Notes: generated by a model from the letters alone, not told the origin. A stretch of DNA of 64,000 nt from Chitinophaga sancti (GCF_034424315.1 NZ_CP139972.1:868001-932000), one strand, 5' to 3'. Numbered from the stretch's first letter, positions 34,901 to 44,248 are shown. A program made the numbers and translations.

Positions 34901-35959
34901 TTAGTGGAACACGACCATGGCAGGATATAAGAAGCCGGTGTAGTTCAGTGTATTTTTCAGGCTGGCGTCTGCAGCGCTGTATGTATACAAGGTGTTATTC
35001 GCATCATTTCCCCATACACTGGCATTCGTAATGAGGACCAGGCTATTCTTTGCCGCATCGTAACCGATACCTTTACCATAAAAGTAATGGTTAGCAGGCA
35101 GGGTGATGTAAGCACTGCCCAGGGAGCTGTTGTTGCCGGATACATAGCGGTATACTTTCTGGTCATCGCCCAGTACATATACTGCGTTTTCCTGCGTGGA
35201 AGCTACGATAGAACTGCTGTTGAATACATATTGATTATAGCGGACATTGAAGGTGGTGGTAATGGTATCCACTTTCAGGGTAGCAGGGTCGATCTTCAGC
35301 AGGGCATTTGTTTGCGCGGCATAAACATAGCCATCTTTGCCCTGTGCAAAACCTGCTATAGCAGTGCCCAGGTTCTTTGCTACGCTGTAATCGCCGGCCT
35401 TGAGTGCAAGGATACCATTATCTGACAAGGCAAATACATAGTTGCCTGATTTCAGCATATCGCCCACTGAGCCGATCACGCCACTGATCTTAGTACCCAG
35501 TGCCAGTGAAGAGAGGGTTACAGGGTAGATCCCCTTATCGGTGCTGAGCAGACCACTGGTATTATCGATACCGATAAAAGCATGACCATTTGCAGGCAGA
35601 CTGGAGTTCCTGGCGCTTTCTTTCAGGGAATATTCATCCGCAGCGACCAGCGGACCTCCGAAATTTGTTACCAGGTAAAGTTTACCATTATAGATAGTAC
35701 CGTATTCCAGTGTGGTAGTGGTGGTTGCCAGCGGACTACCTGTGTTTACAGCAATGTAATTGTCCTGTGACAGGGTATCTGCATTATAGTTATGGAAGCT
35801 CAGGTCTCCGGCTTTTACCTGGAAATTACCTTCATTTACGATGAAGTAGCCATTGTCGTAAGCGCCTTTGGAGGCAACCGTGTTGTCGTCATCTTTGCTA
35901 CAGGAAGCCAGGAAGAATACTGTGAATGCTAGCAGGAGTGCGTGTAATTTTCTTTGCAT
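34901..35959 (-). CDS. Second beta-propeller surface lipoprotein, first gene of the B12 operon
   Basis: A 352-residue lipoprotein (lipobox LASC followed by SKDDDN). It shares with the BtuG-like protein the opening motif GYFIVNEGNFQVKAGDLSFHNYNAD, then shows DUF5074-type blades (GTIYNGKLYLVTNFGGPLVAADEYSL; GKDGYVYAAQTNALLKIDP). It is the promoter-proximal gene, about 115 nt downstream of the riboswitch, and ends 2 nt before BtuB starts. A role in cobalamin or corrinoid capture is inferred from this position. Confidence 0.78.
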   Translation of the reverse strand: MQRKLHALLLAFTVFFLASCSKDDDNTVASKGAYDNGYFIVNEGNFQVKAGDLSFHNYNADTLSQDNYIAVNTGSPLATTTTTLEYGTIYNGKLYLVTNFGGPLVAADEYSLKESARNSSLPANGHAFIGIDNTSGLLSTDKGIYPVTLSSLALGTKISGVIGSVGDMLKSGNYVFALSDNGILALKAGDYSVAKNLGTAIAGFAQGKDGYVYAAQTNALLKIDPATLKVDTITTTFNVRYNQYVFNSSSIVASTQENAVYVLGDDQKVYRYVSGNNSSLGSAYITLPANHYFYGKGIGYDAAKNSLVLITNASVWGNDANNTLYTYSAADASLKNTLNYTGFLYPAMVVFH

Positions 35960-35998
35960 GCTGTTTTAAATTGTAAAAATTGTAAGGTTCCTTCCGGA

Positions 35999-36074
35999 AT
36001 AGATCATTCAGCATGACGAGCATGATATACTTGTATAACCCGAAGCTTTTCACCCGAAAGCGCTGAATGGATCT
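35999..36074 (-). promoter_or_regulatory. Inverted repeat between riboswitch and first gene (possible expression platform)
   Basis: ATAGATCATTCAGC (35999-36012) can pair with GCTGAATGGATCTAT (36062-36076) with one bulged base. The long stem begins at the 3' edge of the riboswitch aptamer, where an expression platform is expected. Its mode (termination or start-codon masking) cannot be told; no T-run follows it on the minus strand. Confidence 0.5.
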
Positions 36075-36075
36075 A

Positions 36076-36250
36076 TTGCATACTGGCAGGTCTTCTGGCT
36101 CCCTGAAATTCCGGCGGCCTTCCCATCCTTGCTGGACAGTGGCATTGAGATGAGCCGGAAACAATACTCAGGTTACAGCTACGGGGATAGCTCCGGTTTT
36201 GCACCGGATTCCCTTTTAAGCTTACACATGATAAGCACCAAATGCGGTGC
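36076..36250 (-). promoter_or_regulatory. Cobalamin riboswitch
   Basis: On the minus strand the conserved core elements occur in order: GGTGC; AAGGGAATCCGGTGC; AACCGGAGCTATCCCCG; TAGCTGTAACC; GCCACTGTCC…GGATGGGAAGGCC; and the B12 box region GAGCCAGAAGACCTGCC. This is the adenosylcobalamin/B12 aptamer pattern. It controls the four-gene BtuG-like/BtuB operon starting at 35959, presumably shutting it off when B12 is plentiful. Confidence 0.93.
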
Positions 36251-36281
36251 AAACCTACGTCAAGGGGGTGGAATAACCAAA

Positions 36282-38117
36282 TTGAAACGTTTTTTCGCCT
36301 ATATTGCCGCAAATTTTAAAAAATCCGTTTTGTTGAGACAACTTTTCCTGTTTGTGGTCCTGCTTTGCGCTCTTACCTGTAGCTATGCCCAGGGTAACCT
36401 GAGTAAGACTGTATCCATTTCTATGACCCGTCAGCCTATGTCCGCTGTGCTGGATGCGATCGCGCATCAGGGCGATTTTCATTTTTCATATGTCAGAGAG
36501 ATGGTGCATGCCGATAGCCTGGTCTCGGTAAGGGCAGGCAACAAAACGGTGAAACAGGTACTCGATCAGTTGTTCCAGGGAAGTATGGCATACAGGGATG
36601 CAGGAAACCAGGTCCTGCTGCAGCCGAACCGGGAAAAGTATTTCTTTGTAAGTGGTCATGTTACTGATGGAAGTACGGGCCAGCCACTGCATAATGCAAG
36701 TGTATATGAAGGGGTGCAACTCATTTCGACCATGACGAATGATCAGGGCTATTACCGGCTGCGCCTGCGGGAACGCGACAAGGACAGGCCCATGCCCGTG
36801 ATGCTGACAGTGAGTAAGGAACTGTATAAGGATACGATCATGTTGGTGTCTGGCGGTTATGACCAGGAAATCAGTGTGAGTATCAAGCCTGCGCCTCCTA
36901 TTACCCTGGGCATCGTAGATGTGAACCAGTATTCAAGGGTTAGTGAGTCCTGGTTTGGAAAGGTGTTCCTGACATCCAAACAGCGTTATCAATCATTGAA
37001 CCTAAGTAAGTTCTTCGCAGATCAGCCTTATCAGACCTCCTTTTTACCAGGATTAGGCACGCATGGTAAGTTGAGTTCACAGGTAGTGAATAAAGTTTCC
37101 CTGAATTTTATAGGCGGGTATTCCGCGGGTTTGAATGGTGTAGAGATTTCAGGGGCGTTTAATATAGATCAGAGAGATGTGCAGTATGCGCAGTTTGCTT
37201 CATTGTTTAACGTGGTGGGTGGAAAAATGCATGGAGTGCAGTTAAGTGGTTTACATAACCAGGTGAGGGACTCGGTGAAGGGGCTCCAGGCATCCGGGTT
37301 TAGTAATATGACGACAAAAGGATATGAGGGTGTACAGCTGGCGGGTATCTTTAATGTGTCTACCGGTGAGACGAGGGGCCTGGGAGCTGCGGGGGTGGTA
37401 AATGTATACTGGAAAGATCATCACGGGCTGATGGCTGCCGGTATTGGAAATATGACCAGGGCCAGGGAGCATGGCGTGCAGGCAGCGGGTGTTTTTAACG
37501 TGGCGCAGCAAACCAATGTGGCGCAGCTGGCGGGTGTGATAAATCTGGCGGATACGGCAAGCGGTTTGCAGGTGGCGGGTGTGGTCAATGCCGTCCGGGT
37601 ACTGAAAGGCGTGCAGGTGGGGGTGTTCAACTATGCAGATTCTTCTGACGGATATAGTATCGGGGTGATTAGCATCGTGCGCAGGGGCTATCACCAGTTA
37701 TTAGTATATAATACAGAGTTATTACCGTTCAACCTGGCGTTTAAGTCCGGCAACAGTAAGCTGTACAGCCTGATCATAGCAGGGGGCAGTTTTGTAGAAG
37801 GTGCGAAGGCCTTCAGTTTTGGATATGGCCTGGGTAAATCGTTTAAAGACTATAGCGTGGAGCTGACGGAGCAGAATTTGTACCTGGGCAACAGGAAGAG
37901 CCTGGGTACGCTGGCGCGGCTGCAGGTGGCGTGGAACAGGGAGATTGGGAAGAATGCACGGATCTTTATAGGGCCGGCGTTTACATTATATTTTAGTGAG
38001 GAGGATTCGCATGTAGAGGGATACAAGTCGAGAGTGCCGGGGCCCTACGGGGCATTTACATTTAACGACCATATGAGGTGTTGGTTTGGGTGGCATGTAG
38101 GCTTCAGCTTCTTTTAA
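36282..38117 (+). CDS. STN-domain protein with nine ~16-residue repeats
   Basis: About 611 residues from the TTG at 36282, which places a signal peptide (KRFFAYIAANFKKSVLLRQ, then a hydrophobic core ending CSYAQ) at the start. In-frame ATGs at 36228 and 36129 would begin inside the riboswitch on the other strand. Domains: a secretin/TonB short N-terminal (STN) domain (TVSISMTRQPMSAVLDAIA … QVLDQLFQGSMAYR), a carboxypeptidase-regulatory-like beta domain (VSGHVTDGSTGQPLHNASVYE), then about nine repeats of G-[VL]-Q-x-[AS]-G-[VIF]-x-N plus six or seven residues (nt 37233-37680), and a beta-rich C-terminal region that may be a small barrel. Probably an outer-membrane or periplasmic protein; function unknown. 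Confidence 0.72.
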   Translation: MKRFFAYIAANFKKSVLLRQLFLFVVLLCALTCSYAQGNLSKTVSISMTRQPMSAVLDAIAHQGDFHFSYVREMVHADSLVSVRAGNKTVKQVLDQLFQGSMAYRDAGNQVLLQPNREKYFFVSGHVTDGSTGQPLHNASVYEGVQLISTMTNDQGYYRLRLRERDKDRPMPVMLTVSKELYKDTIMLVSGGYDQEISVSIKPAPPITLGIVDVNQYSRVSESWFGKVFLTSKQRYQSLNLSKFFADQPYQTSFLPGLGTHGKLSSQVVNKVSLNFIGGYSAGLNGVEISGAFNIDQRDVQYAQFASLFNVVGGKMHGVQLSGLHNQVRDSVKGLQASGFSNMTTKGYEGVQLAGIFNVSTGETRGLGAAGVVNVYWKDHHGLMAAGIGNMTRAREHGVQAAGVFNVAQQTNVAQLAGVINLADTASGLQVAGVVNAVRVLKGVQVGVFNYADSSDGYSIGVISIVRRGYHQLLVYNTELLPFNLAFKSGNSKLYSLIIAGGSFVEGAKAFSFGYGLGKSFKDYSVELTEQNLYLGNRKSLGTLARLQVAWNREIGKNARIFIGPAFTLYFSEEDSHVEGYKSRVPGPYGAFTFNDHMRCWFGWHVGFSFF

Positions 38118-38152
38118 AAGAAGAGGCAGGCCATATTCTCCTTAAAATTCCG

Positions 38153-38160
38153 TAAATTTG
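38153..38160 (+). promoter_or_regulatory. Candidate -7 box for aguB-aguA
   Basis: TAAATTTG matches TAnnTTTG and lies 33 nt before the aguB ATG. No clear -33 TTG is seen. Confidence 0.4.
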
Positions 38161-38192
38161 CCGCTTCTTTTTCAAAAATTAAACACTGGTAA

Positions 38193-39068
38193 ATGTCAAA
38201 AGTCAAAGTAGGTTTTGTGCAAATGAATTGTACGGCCAATAAGGCGGAAAACCTTGCCAAAGCCATAGAGCAGGTAAAGATTGCCGCCGCCAAAGGTGCA
38301 CAGATCGTTTGTTTACAGGAGCTGTTTACTTCCCTTTATTTTTGTGATGAAGAGAATTACGACAATTTCTCTCTCGCCGAGCCTATTCCTGGTCCTTCCA
38401 CAGATGCCCTTCAGAAGGTAGCTGGTGAACTGGGTGTTGTGATCATTGCCTCCCTCTTTGAAAAAAGAACGGCTGGCCTGTACCACAACACGACTGCTGT
38501 GCTGGATGCTGACGGATCTTACCTTGGCAAATACCGTAAGATGCACATTCCGGATGATCCGGCTTACTACGAAAAATTCTATTTCACGCCCGGTGATTTA
38601 GGCTATAAAGTTTTCAAAACCAAATTCGCGACCATCGGTGTACTTATCTGCTGGGATCAGTGGTATCCTGAAGCAGCGCGTATCACTGCCCTCATGGGTG
38701 CGGAAATCCTCTTCTACCCTACCGCTATCGGCTGGGCTACTTCACAGGATGAGGCGACCAATGTGGAACAATACAATGCCTGGCAGACCATTCAGCGCAG
38801 CCACGCCGTAGCTAACGGTATCCACGTGGTAAGCGTGAACCGTACCGGTTTTGAGCAGGAAGGCCGCATGAAGTTCTGGGGTGGTTCCTTTATCTCCAAC
38901 CCGTTTGGTACCGTGATCTACCAGGCTTCTCATGAAAATGAGGAAATCCATGTGGAAGAGCTGGACCTGTCTGTAACCGACAGATACCGCACCCACTGGC
39001 CTTTCATGCGTGACAGAAGGATCGACTCCTACGGCAACATCACTAAAAGATTTATCGACGAAGCATAA
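38193..39068 (+). CDS. aguB: N-carbamoylputrescine amidase
   Basis: A 291-residue nitrilase-superfamily enzyme. The catalytic triad is visible: E43 (CLQELFTSLYF), K116 (KYRKMHIPDDP) and C153 (VLICWDQWYPEAAR). The phrases DDPAYYEKFYFTPGD and FYPTAIGWATSQDEATN are typical of AguB. It hydrolyses N-carbamoylputrescine to putrescine, CO2 and ammonia. It overlaps the agmatine deiminase gene by one base (TAATG), so the two steps from agmatine to putrescine are translationally coupled. Confidence 0.95.
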   Translation: MSKVKVGFVQMNCTANKAENLAKAIEQVKIAAAKGAQIVCLQELFTSLYFCDEENYDNFSLAEPIPGPSTDALQKVAGELGVVIIASLFEKRTAGLYHNTTAVLDADGSYLGKYRKMHIPDDPAYYEKFYFTPGDLGYKVFKTKFATIGVLICWDQWYPEAARITALMGAEILFYPTAIGWATSQDEATNVEQYNAWQTIQRSHAVANGIHVVSVNRTGFEQEGRMKFWGGSFISNPFGTVIYQASHENEEIHVEELDLSVTDRYRTHWPFMRDRRIDSYGNITKRFIDEA

Positions 39069-40117
39069 TGAACGGACAACCAACATTGAAACAGCAGGGA
39101 TACTTCTTCCCTGCCGAATTCCATCCGCATGTCGCTACCTGGCTGAGCTGGCCGCATAAAGAAGCTAGCTGGCCCGGCAAGATCGATGCGATCTATCCCT
39201 ACTACAGCCAGTTTGTAAAATACCTGGCCATGAGTGAGCTGGTACGCATCAACGTGGCCGATGAAGCCATGAAAGCCGCTGCGGCTGCACATCTGCAAAA
39301 AGCCGGCGTGCAGATGGACAAGGTGGAATTCTTCCTGCATCCTACCAACGATGCCTGGTGCCGTGACCATGGCCCTGCTTTCCTGATCAATCCAACTGCT
39401 GCAGAGAAGAAAGTGATCGTAGACTGGGGATATAACGCATGGGGTGGTAAGTATCCTCCTTTTGATAAGGATGATGTGATCCCTACCCTGATCGCGAATC
39501 ATTTTAAATTGCCGGTATTCCACCCGGGGATCGTAATGGAAGGTGGTTCTGTAGAATTCAATGGCGCAGGTACAGTATTGACCTCTACCTGTTGCCTGCT
39601 GAATGAAAACAGGAACCCGCACCTCAACCAGGCACAGATTGAAACCTATTTACAGGATTTTTATGGTGTAGACCAGGTACTGTGGGTAGCCGAAGGTATT
39701 ATCGGGGATGATACAGACGGTCATATTGATGATACCGTTCGTTTCGTAAATGAAGACACTGTACTGACTGTAGTAGAAAGCAACAAGGAGGACGAGAACT
39801 ATGAGCTGCTGCAGACCAACCTGGAACAGTTGAAAGGAATGCGCCTGCTGAATGGTAAACAACTGAACGTAGTTGAACTGCCAATGCCGGATGCAGTGGT
39901 GTATGAAGACCAGCGCTTGCCGGCTTCCTATGCGAATTTCTATATCAGTAATAACCATGTGATCGTTCCTACCTACCGTTGTGCACAGGATGATAAAGCT
40001 CTGCAGATTATCCAGGAATGCTTTAAAACCCGTGAGGTGGTAGGCGTAGATTCTACTGAGATCATCTGGGGGTTGGGTAGTTTTCACTGCCTGAGTCAGC
40101 AGGAACCATTGGTATAA
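39068..40117 (+). CDS. aguA: Agmatine deiminase
   Basis: A 349-residue pentein-fold enzyme (PAD_porph family). It shows WLSWPHKEASWPGK near the N-terminus, the substrate-binding NDAWCRDHGPAF, GGSVEFNGAGTVLT, His219 in DDTDGHIDDTVRF, and the nucleophile Cys341 in GLGSFHCLSQQEP. It converts agmatine to N-carbamoylputrescine, the substrate of the preceding gene. This gives an arginine-decarboxylase-dependent route to polyamines; the decarboxylase is not in the window. Confidence 0.95.
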   Translation: MNGQPTLKQQGYFFPAEFHPHVATWLSWPHKEASWPGKIDAIYPYYSQFVKYLAMSELVRINVADEAMKAAAAAHLQKAGVQMDKVEFFLHPTNDAWCRDHGPAFLINPTAAEKKVIVDWGYNAWGGKYPPFDKDDVIPTLIANHFKLPVFHPGIVMEGGSVEFNGAGTVLTSTCCLLNENRNPHLNQAQIETYLQDFYGVDQVLWVAEGIIGDDTDGHIDDTVRFVNEDTVLTVVESNKEDENYELLQTNLEQLKGMRLLNGKQLNVVELPMPDAVVYEDQRLPASYANFYISNNHVIVPTYRCAQDDKALQIIQECFKTREVVGVDSTEIIWGLGSFHCLSQQEPLV

Positions 40118-40151
40118 AGTTCAGTAGAAATCCCGGATAAAATTATACGCC

Positions 40152-40187
40152 AAAAAGGCGCTGTTGCCCTCGCAACAGCGCCTTTTT
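40152..40187 (+). terminator. Intrinsic terminator of aguB-aguA
   Basis: GGCGCTGTTGC pairs with GCAACAGCGCC around CCTC, flanked by AAAAA (40152-40156) and TTTTT (40183-40187). The 16-bp stem including flanks can work in both directions. Confidence 0.9.
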
Positions 40188-40379
40188 TAAGCTAAAACAC
40201 ATCCCTGAATTCCGTTATATGAGGGTGTTTTAATGTCATCTTATTGTTAAAAAAGCTCAGCGGCCGCTACCGGCCTGATTCTTTTAGATGTGCACCACTG
40301 TTGCATATCGCCCGATTCTAGCAATTGCCCCGTTCGCACTCCTACCTTCCCCTTCACATTTCTTTCACATTTTCAATCT

Positions 40380-40387
40380 TACCTTTG
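40380..40387 (+). promoter_or_regulatory. Candidate -7 box for the L,D-transpeptidase gene
   Basis: TACCTTTG matches TAnnTTTG, 59 nt before the ATG at 40447. The -33 region has TTTC rather than TTG. The rest of the 330-bp stretch 40118-40446 holds the aguBA terminator and no gene. Confidence 0.4.
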
Positions 40388-40446
40388 CCCTGTCCTACTA
40401 TTTCGAGTGTACTATCCTTATTAAAAAAACCTAACCAATTCCTTAG

Positions 40447-41202
40447 ATGAAGAAACCTGTTATTAAAAAAATTACACAGTACACCTTTGCCGCCGGAGTT
40501 TTTGCAGTCACAACATTTGGAGTACTACCTTCTACCGGTCACAGGGCAAACAACACAATCGCGATCAACAAATCTGCTATGGGCAGTAAGGCGATGTTGT
40601 ACGATGCACTGGCATTGGATTCAATGGGATTATCCCGCACCGCATTCAACTACGCTATCCAGGGTATGGAAAAACTGGAGGCTGAGGGAAAACTGGCAAA
40701 CACTGACCTGATCACTATCGTGGATTTCAGTTTAGCTTCCAGTAAGAAGCGACTGTTCGTGATAGATCTGAAAAACGGGAAAGTGTTGTTCAATACCCTT
40801 GTGTCTCATGGTCGTAATTCCGGAACGGATGTAGCGACTACGTTTTCAAATTCTCCGGAGAGCTTTAAGAGTAGCCTGGGCTTTTATGTAACGGGTGATA
40901 CTTACAGGGGAGAGCATGGTTATAGTCTTCGCCTGGCAGGTCAGGAGCAGGGTATCAATGACAATGCAATGAGCCGGGGTATTGTGATGCACAGTGCTGC
41001 ATACGTGAATGAAAAGTTAGCGGCATTGCAGGGTTATATTGGACGGAGCCTGGGGTGTCCGGCAATTCCGGAGAAAGTGCACCGGAAGATTATTGAAATG
41101 ATTAAGGATGGATCTTGTCTTTTCCTGTATAGTCCGGATAAGTATTACATGGCACATTCCAGGATATTGGAATCCCTGCCGGTTGATACCACGATCGCAT
41201 AA
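40447..41202 (+). CDS. Murein L,D-transpeptidase catalytic-domain protein
   Basis: A 251-residue exported protein whose N-terminus (KKPVIKKITQYTFAAGVFAVTTFG) is a signal peptide. The catalytic domain carries GIVMHSAAYV with His182 and GRSLGCPAIP with Cys204, the His/Cys pair of L,D-transpeptidases of the compact 'YkuD-like, DUF-type' group; phrases such as TIVDFSLASSKKRLFVIDL precede it. It should form or remodel 3-3 cross-links or attach proteins to peptidoglycan in the periplasm. It is monocistronic and converges on a second, larger L,D-transpeptidase. Confidence 0.87.
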   Translation: MKKPVIKKITQYTFAAGVFAVTTFGVLPSTGHRANNTIAINKSAMGSKAMLYDALALDSMGLSRTAFNYAIQGMEKLEAEGKLANTDLITIVDFSLASSKKRLFVIDLKNGKVLFNTLVSHGRNSGTDVATTFSNSPESFKSSLGFYVTGDTYRGEHGYSLRLAGQEQGINDNAMSRGIVMHSAAYVNEKLAALQGYIGRSLGCPAIPEKVHRKIIEMIKDGSCLFLYSPDKYYMAHSRILESLPVDTTIA

Positions 41203-41365
41203 ACATCCATTTCCAAATAAAGGCAGATGTCCGTTCTTCATCCACCCTGGCCCCTCTTCATTACACATTTCGGCGCTCAATGACACATTATCACGCAACA
41301 GACACATCAGAAGAGTTAACAGATGCGCAGGAGTATGAAAAGGGCCAGGGGGATGTACGGAGTTT

Positions 41366-42997
41366 TTAGCGTACGTCAGTAAATAGTTTCGCAGCTATTT
41401 TACGGTCATGATCATAAATGTCTTCCACCACATGCAGCTGACCGTCTGTGCCTACCCAGGTAGTATAGTAGGTGATCATAACGGGTACCGGGTTCTTCAC
41501 CCTGACATACTTTTCTTTTCCACTGTTCATTGCACTATCAATCTTTTCTGCTGTCCATTCCGGCTGATCATGCAGCAGGTAATTCGCCATTTTCACAGGA
41601 TCAGACAACCTGATACAGCCATGGCTATACGCACGTTGATCCTTGTTGAATAATTCCTTTTGATTCGTATCGTGGAAATATATATTAAAGCTGTTGGGAA
41701 ACAGGAATTTCACCCTGCCCAATGGATTTTCTTTTCCAGGTACCTGCCTGATCACCGGCACACCGTTTCTTTCGCCGGTCACTTCCATATGATGACTTGC
41801 CAGGTAGCCTTTGTTCCTGCTCATGGCTGGTAATACTTCTTCTTTGATAATACTGCGGGGCAGGTTCCAGTAAGGACTGAACACGACCTGGTTGAGATCA
41901 CCGCTGAAACTGGTCGTACTTTTACCTTCCTTGCCGACTACCACTGCCATATCGAAATCTTTGTTCCTGCCATCCCATGCATGCAGCATGAACTCAGGGA
42001 TGTTCACCATGATCAGCCTGCCTTGCGGCACCGGTGGTATCCAGCGCATACGTTCCATGTTGATCAGTAATTTCTCCACGATTGTAATTGCTGGTACATT
42101 CATTTCACGTACAAGGGTATCCGTGATGATGCCCCTGGGTGTATGGCCATGGCTTGCTTCGAATTTATTGACCGCGGCTTCCATTGCGTCGTCAAATACG
42201 CCGGTCGTATCCTTACCATCCAGTTCGCCCGTTGCCTGCAATCGATGTTTGATAGCGGCGATGACCGGGCTATTATCTCCTTTCTTATATTTCTTTTTCT
42301 TCTCTACAGGAATACTATCCCAGCTGCCTTTCTTTGCAATGGATGTATATTTTTCCAGTTCCTTTATGAGGTCACCGTATACGTTCTTTATTTCGGTAGA
42401 ATGATAGCCTTTGCCGGAGATGACGGCATCAGCCAGTTGCAGGATCCCGTTCTTTTGCATGGGTACATAGTGCTCCATGATTTTCACGGCATCTTTATCA
42501 TCTTTATGTGCATCGAGAAAATAGGTAATGAAGCGCTGTGTCAGCTGCAACTCCGTCTTTACAATACTAGCATTAGTCGCTGAGATGGCTGAATCCTGTT
42601 CATTGTTCATGAGTGCATTGAGGCGATATTCCAGGGCCTTATTGGTTTCGCTGGTATCTACACTATAATCATAGAGGCTGCGAAACCCATAAGCCTGTTC
42701 ATTCAAACCAGCGGTATCGAACCATGCATATTCAAAATTGCGTGCGTTGTAAAAACTACGCAGCCTGTTCGCCAGGTTACTATCCAGTTGCTGGTTGGTA
42801 ATGAATTTCTCTACATCTTTGGGTCCAAGGAAAAGAGCATTGTACGCGTTTGCCGGGCTAATATCATTATTCCTGGGGCTAACAGGTATATCATTATGCT
42901 GTGCAGCGTGATCGCCGTTTGTTTTATTGTTTGTTCCGGATTTACAGGCTGCGAACAGGCAGATCGCAAAAGCCGAAATGATCAATGCTTTCTTCAT
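41366..42997 (-). CDS. L,D-transpeptidase lipoprotein, YcbB/LdtD-like
   Basis: A 543-residue lipoprotein (lipobox FAAC, Cys18). The middle has a peptidoglycan-binding-like segment (PVIAAIKHRLQATGELDGKDTTGVFDDAMEAAVNKFEASHG). The C-terminal YkuD domain follows, with IPEFMLHAWDGRNKDFDMAVVVGK, the lid region, and the active site H459/C461 in YSHGCIRLSDP. The overall plan matches YcbB-type enzymes (about 600 aa) that make 3-3 cross-links. It is not in an operon; a roughly 90-bp gap separates it from the phosphonate cluster. Confidence 0.9.
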   Translation of the reverse strand: MKKALIISAFAICLFAACKSGTNNKTNGDHAAQHNDIPVSPRNNDISPANAYNALFLGPKDVEKFITNQQLDSNLANRLRSFYNARNFEYAWFDTAGLNEQAYGFRSLYDYSVDTSETNKALEYRLNALMNNEQDSAISATNASIVKTELQLTQRFITYFLDAHKDDKDAVKIMEHYVPMQKNGILQLADAVISGKGYHSTEIKNVYGDLIKELEKYTSIAKKGSWDSIPVEKKKKYKKGDNSPVIAAIKHRLQATGELDGKDTTGVFDDAMEAAVNKFEASHGHTPRGIITDTLVREMNVPAITIVEKLLINMERMRWIPPVPQGRLIMVNIPEFMLHAWDGRNKDFDMAVVVGKEGKSTTSFSGDLNQVVFSPYWNLPRSIIKEEVLPAMSRNKGYLASHHMEVTGERNGVPVIRQVPGKENPLGRVKFLFPNSFNIYFHDTNQKELFNKDQRAYSHGCIRLSDPVKMANYLLHDQPEWTAEKIDSAMNSGKEKYVRVKNPVPVMITYYTTWVGTDGQLHVVEDIYDHDRKIAAKLFTDVR

Positions 42998-43093
42998 ACC
43001 CGGAATAAATGCAAAACCTGTGCCTGTGTCCGGGACTGCGCTTCACAGCCCCGGAACGATTGCGGATGAAAAGAATTTTCCGCAGTTTGGGTA

Positions 43094-44236
43094 TTAAATC
43101 CCATAAAGCAGGTCCACACTCTCTTTTGCATAACCTGCACCAGCGGTCATGCCCTTCCCTCCTATCCCTGTACGGATATGGATTTGCGGGCTTACATCCT
43201 TTTCGAATATATTATTTTCATTGTGCTGTGCGTAAAAGCCATTCCAGCAGGAGGCTATTTGCCTACTCCCGATATTGATGATATGTGAGGCTTCTTCGAG
43301 GATCAGTTCATTGATATAGTGATTGGTGTGAAACCCGAGATCGTCTGACTGATGGATAGGTGCATATTCGTGGCTGTCGCCAATGATAATGCTATTGTCT
43401 GTCGCCTGTTTGAATAAGATATGAATGCCCCATTTTTTTAGTTCTTCATAATGTTGAGGCGTTTTGATCCTGTTAAATGAAGGACAATAGGTAGCAAAAC
43501 TTTCATAGCGGCGGATGGTAAGGCCGGTGAGGATGTTTCCTTTTAGTGGTAGTTCCGGCATCGGGATAGAACGGAGCATCTGTAGTTTGCTTACTACCTG
43601 TCCGCTGGCGGAAAAGATTTCGGGGAATAATAATTTCCCTTCATGGCCGCAGCAGATGATGACTTTACCAGCCTGGAAATGTCCATTGATAATTACCTGA
43701 CCCTTTGCTTCTTCAATGGAAGTGACCGGGGTGTAATATTGGATCTGCAGCTTGTGTTGTTCTTTCAAGAACGCATGCAGGCGATGGATCATTTTATCCG
43801 GTTCTACACTGACTTCTTCAGGAAAGAAGAGGGCTTCTTTGGCATATGCCGGTTTGATGGCCGGGTAACGTTGTTGTACCTCCGTGGCAGAAAGTAATTG
43901 TGCCTGGTAGCCTATATGATCATAATGAGCTTTCAGCTCATGGATCAGTGCCTGTTCATCTTCATCAGAAGCGATGTAGATACTTCCGTTTTGTCTTACA
44001 GAAATATCTCCTTTCTGCTGGATAGATTTATAGAGGGCTAACCCGGTGAGGCCGTAGTCAAACCATTTATCTGCGAGGCCGGAAGGTACTACTTGTCCGA
44101 AGTTACGAACGGTAGCGCCAAGGGGGTAGCTATCCCTTTCCAGGATGAGTACTTTCAATCCTTTTTGCAGTGCATGAAAGGCATGGCTGGTACCAAGAAT
44201 GCCTCCGCCGATTATTATCAGATCAAATTGTTGCAT
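43094..44236 (-). CDS. FAD-dependent oxidoreductase of the phosphonate cluster (TIGR03364 type)
   Basis: A 380-residue DAO-family flavoprotein. The dinucleotide-binding start is DLIIIGGGILGTSHAFHALQKGLKVLILERD, followed by GATVRNFGQVVPSG; the C-terminal FAD contact is RTGIGGKGMTAGAGYA. The family is recurrently found beside phosphonate genes and is thought to oxidise 2-aminoethylphosphonate or N-methylated forms to phosphonoacetaldehyde. It is the last gene of the four-gene operon and lies 12 nt after phnY. It could replace the missing transaminase PhnW. Substrate inferred from context. Confidence 0.82.
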   Translation of the reverse strand: MQQFDLIIIGGGILGTSHAFHALQKGLKVLILERDSYPLGATVRNFGQVVPSGLADKWFDYGLTGLALYKSIQQKGDISVRQNGSIYIASDEDEQALIHELKAHYDHIGYQAQLLSATEVQQRYPAIKPAYAKEALFFPEEVSVEPDKMIHRLHAFLKEQHKLQIQYYTPVTSIEEAKGQVIINGHFQAGKVIICCGHEGKLLFPEIFSASGQVVSKLQMLRSIPMPELPLKGNILTGLTIRRYESFATYCPSFNRIKTPQHYEELKKWGIHILFKQATDNSIIIGDSHEYAPIHQSDDLGFHTNHYINELILEEASHIINIGSRQIASCWNGFYAQHNENNIFEKDVSPQIHIRTGIGGKGMTAGAGYAKESVDLLYGI

Positions 44237-44248
44237 AGTCCTGAAATT

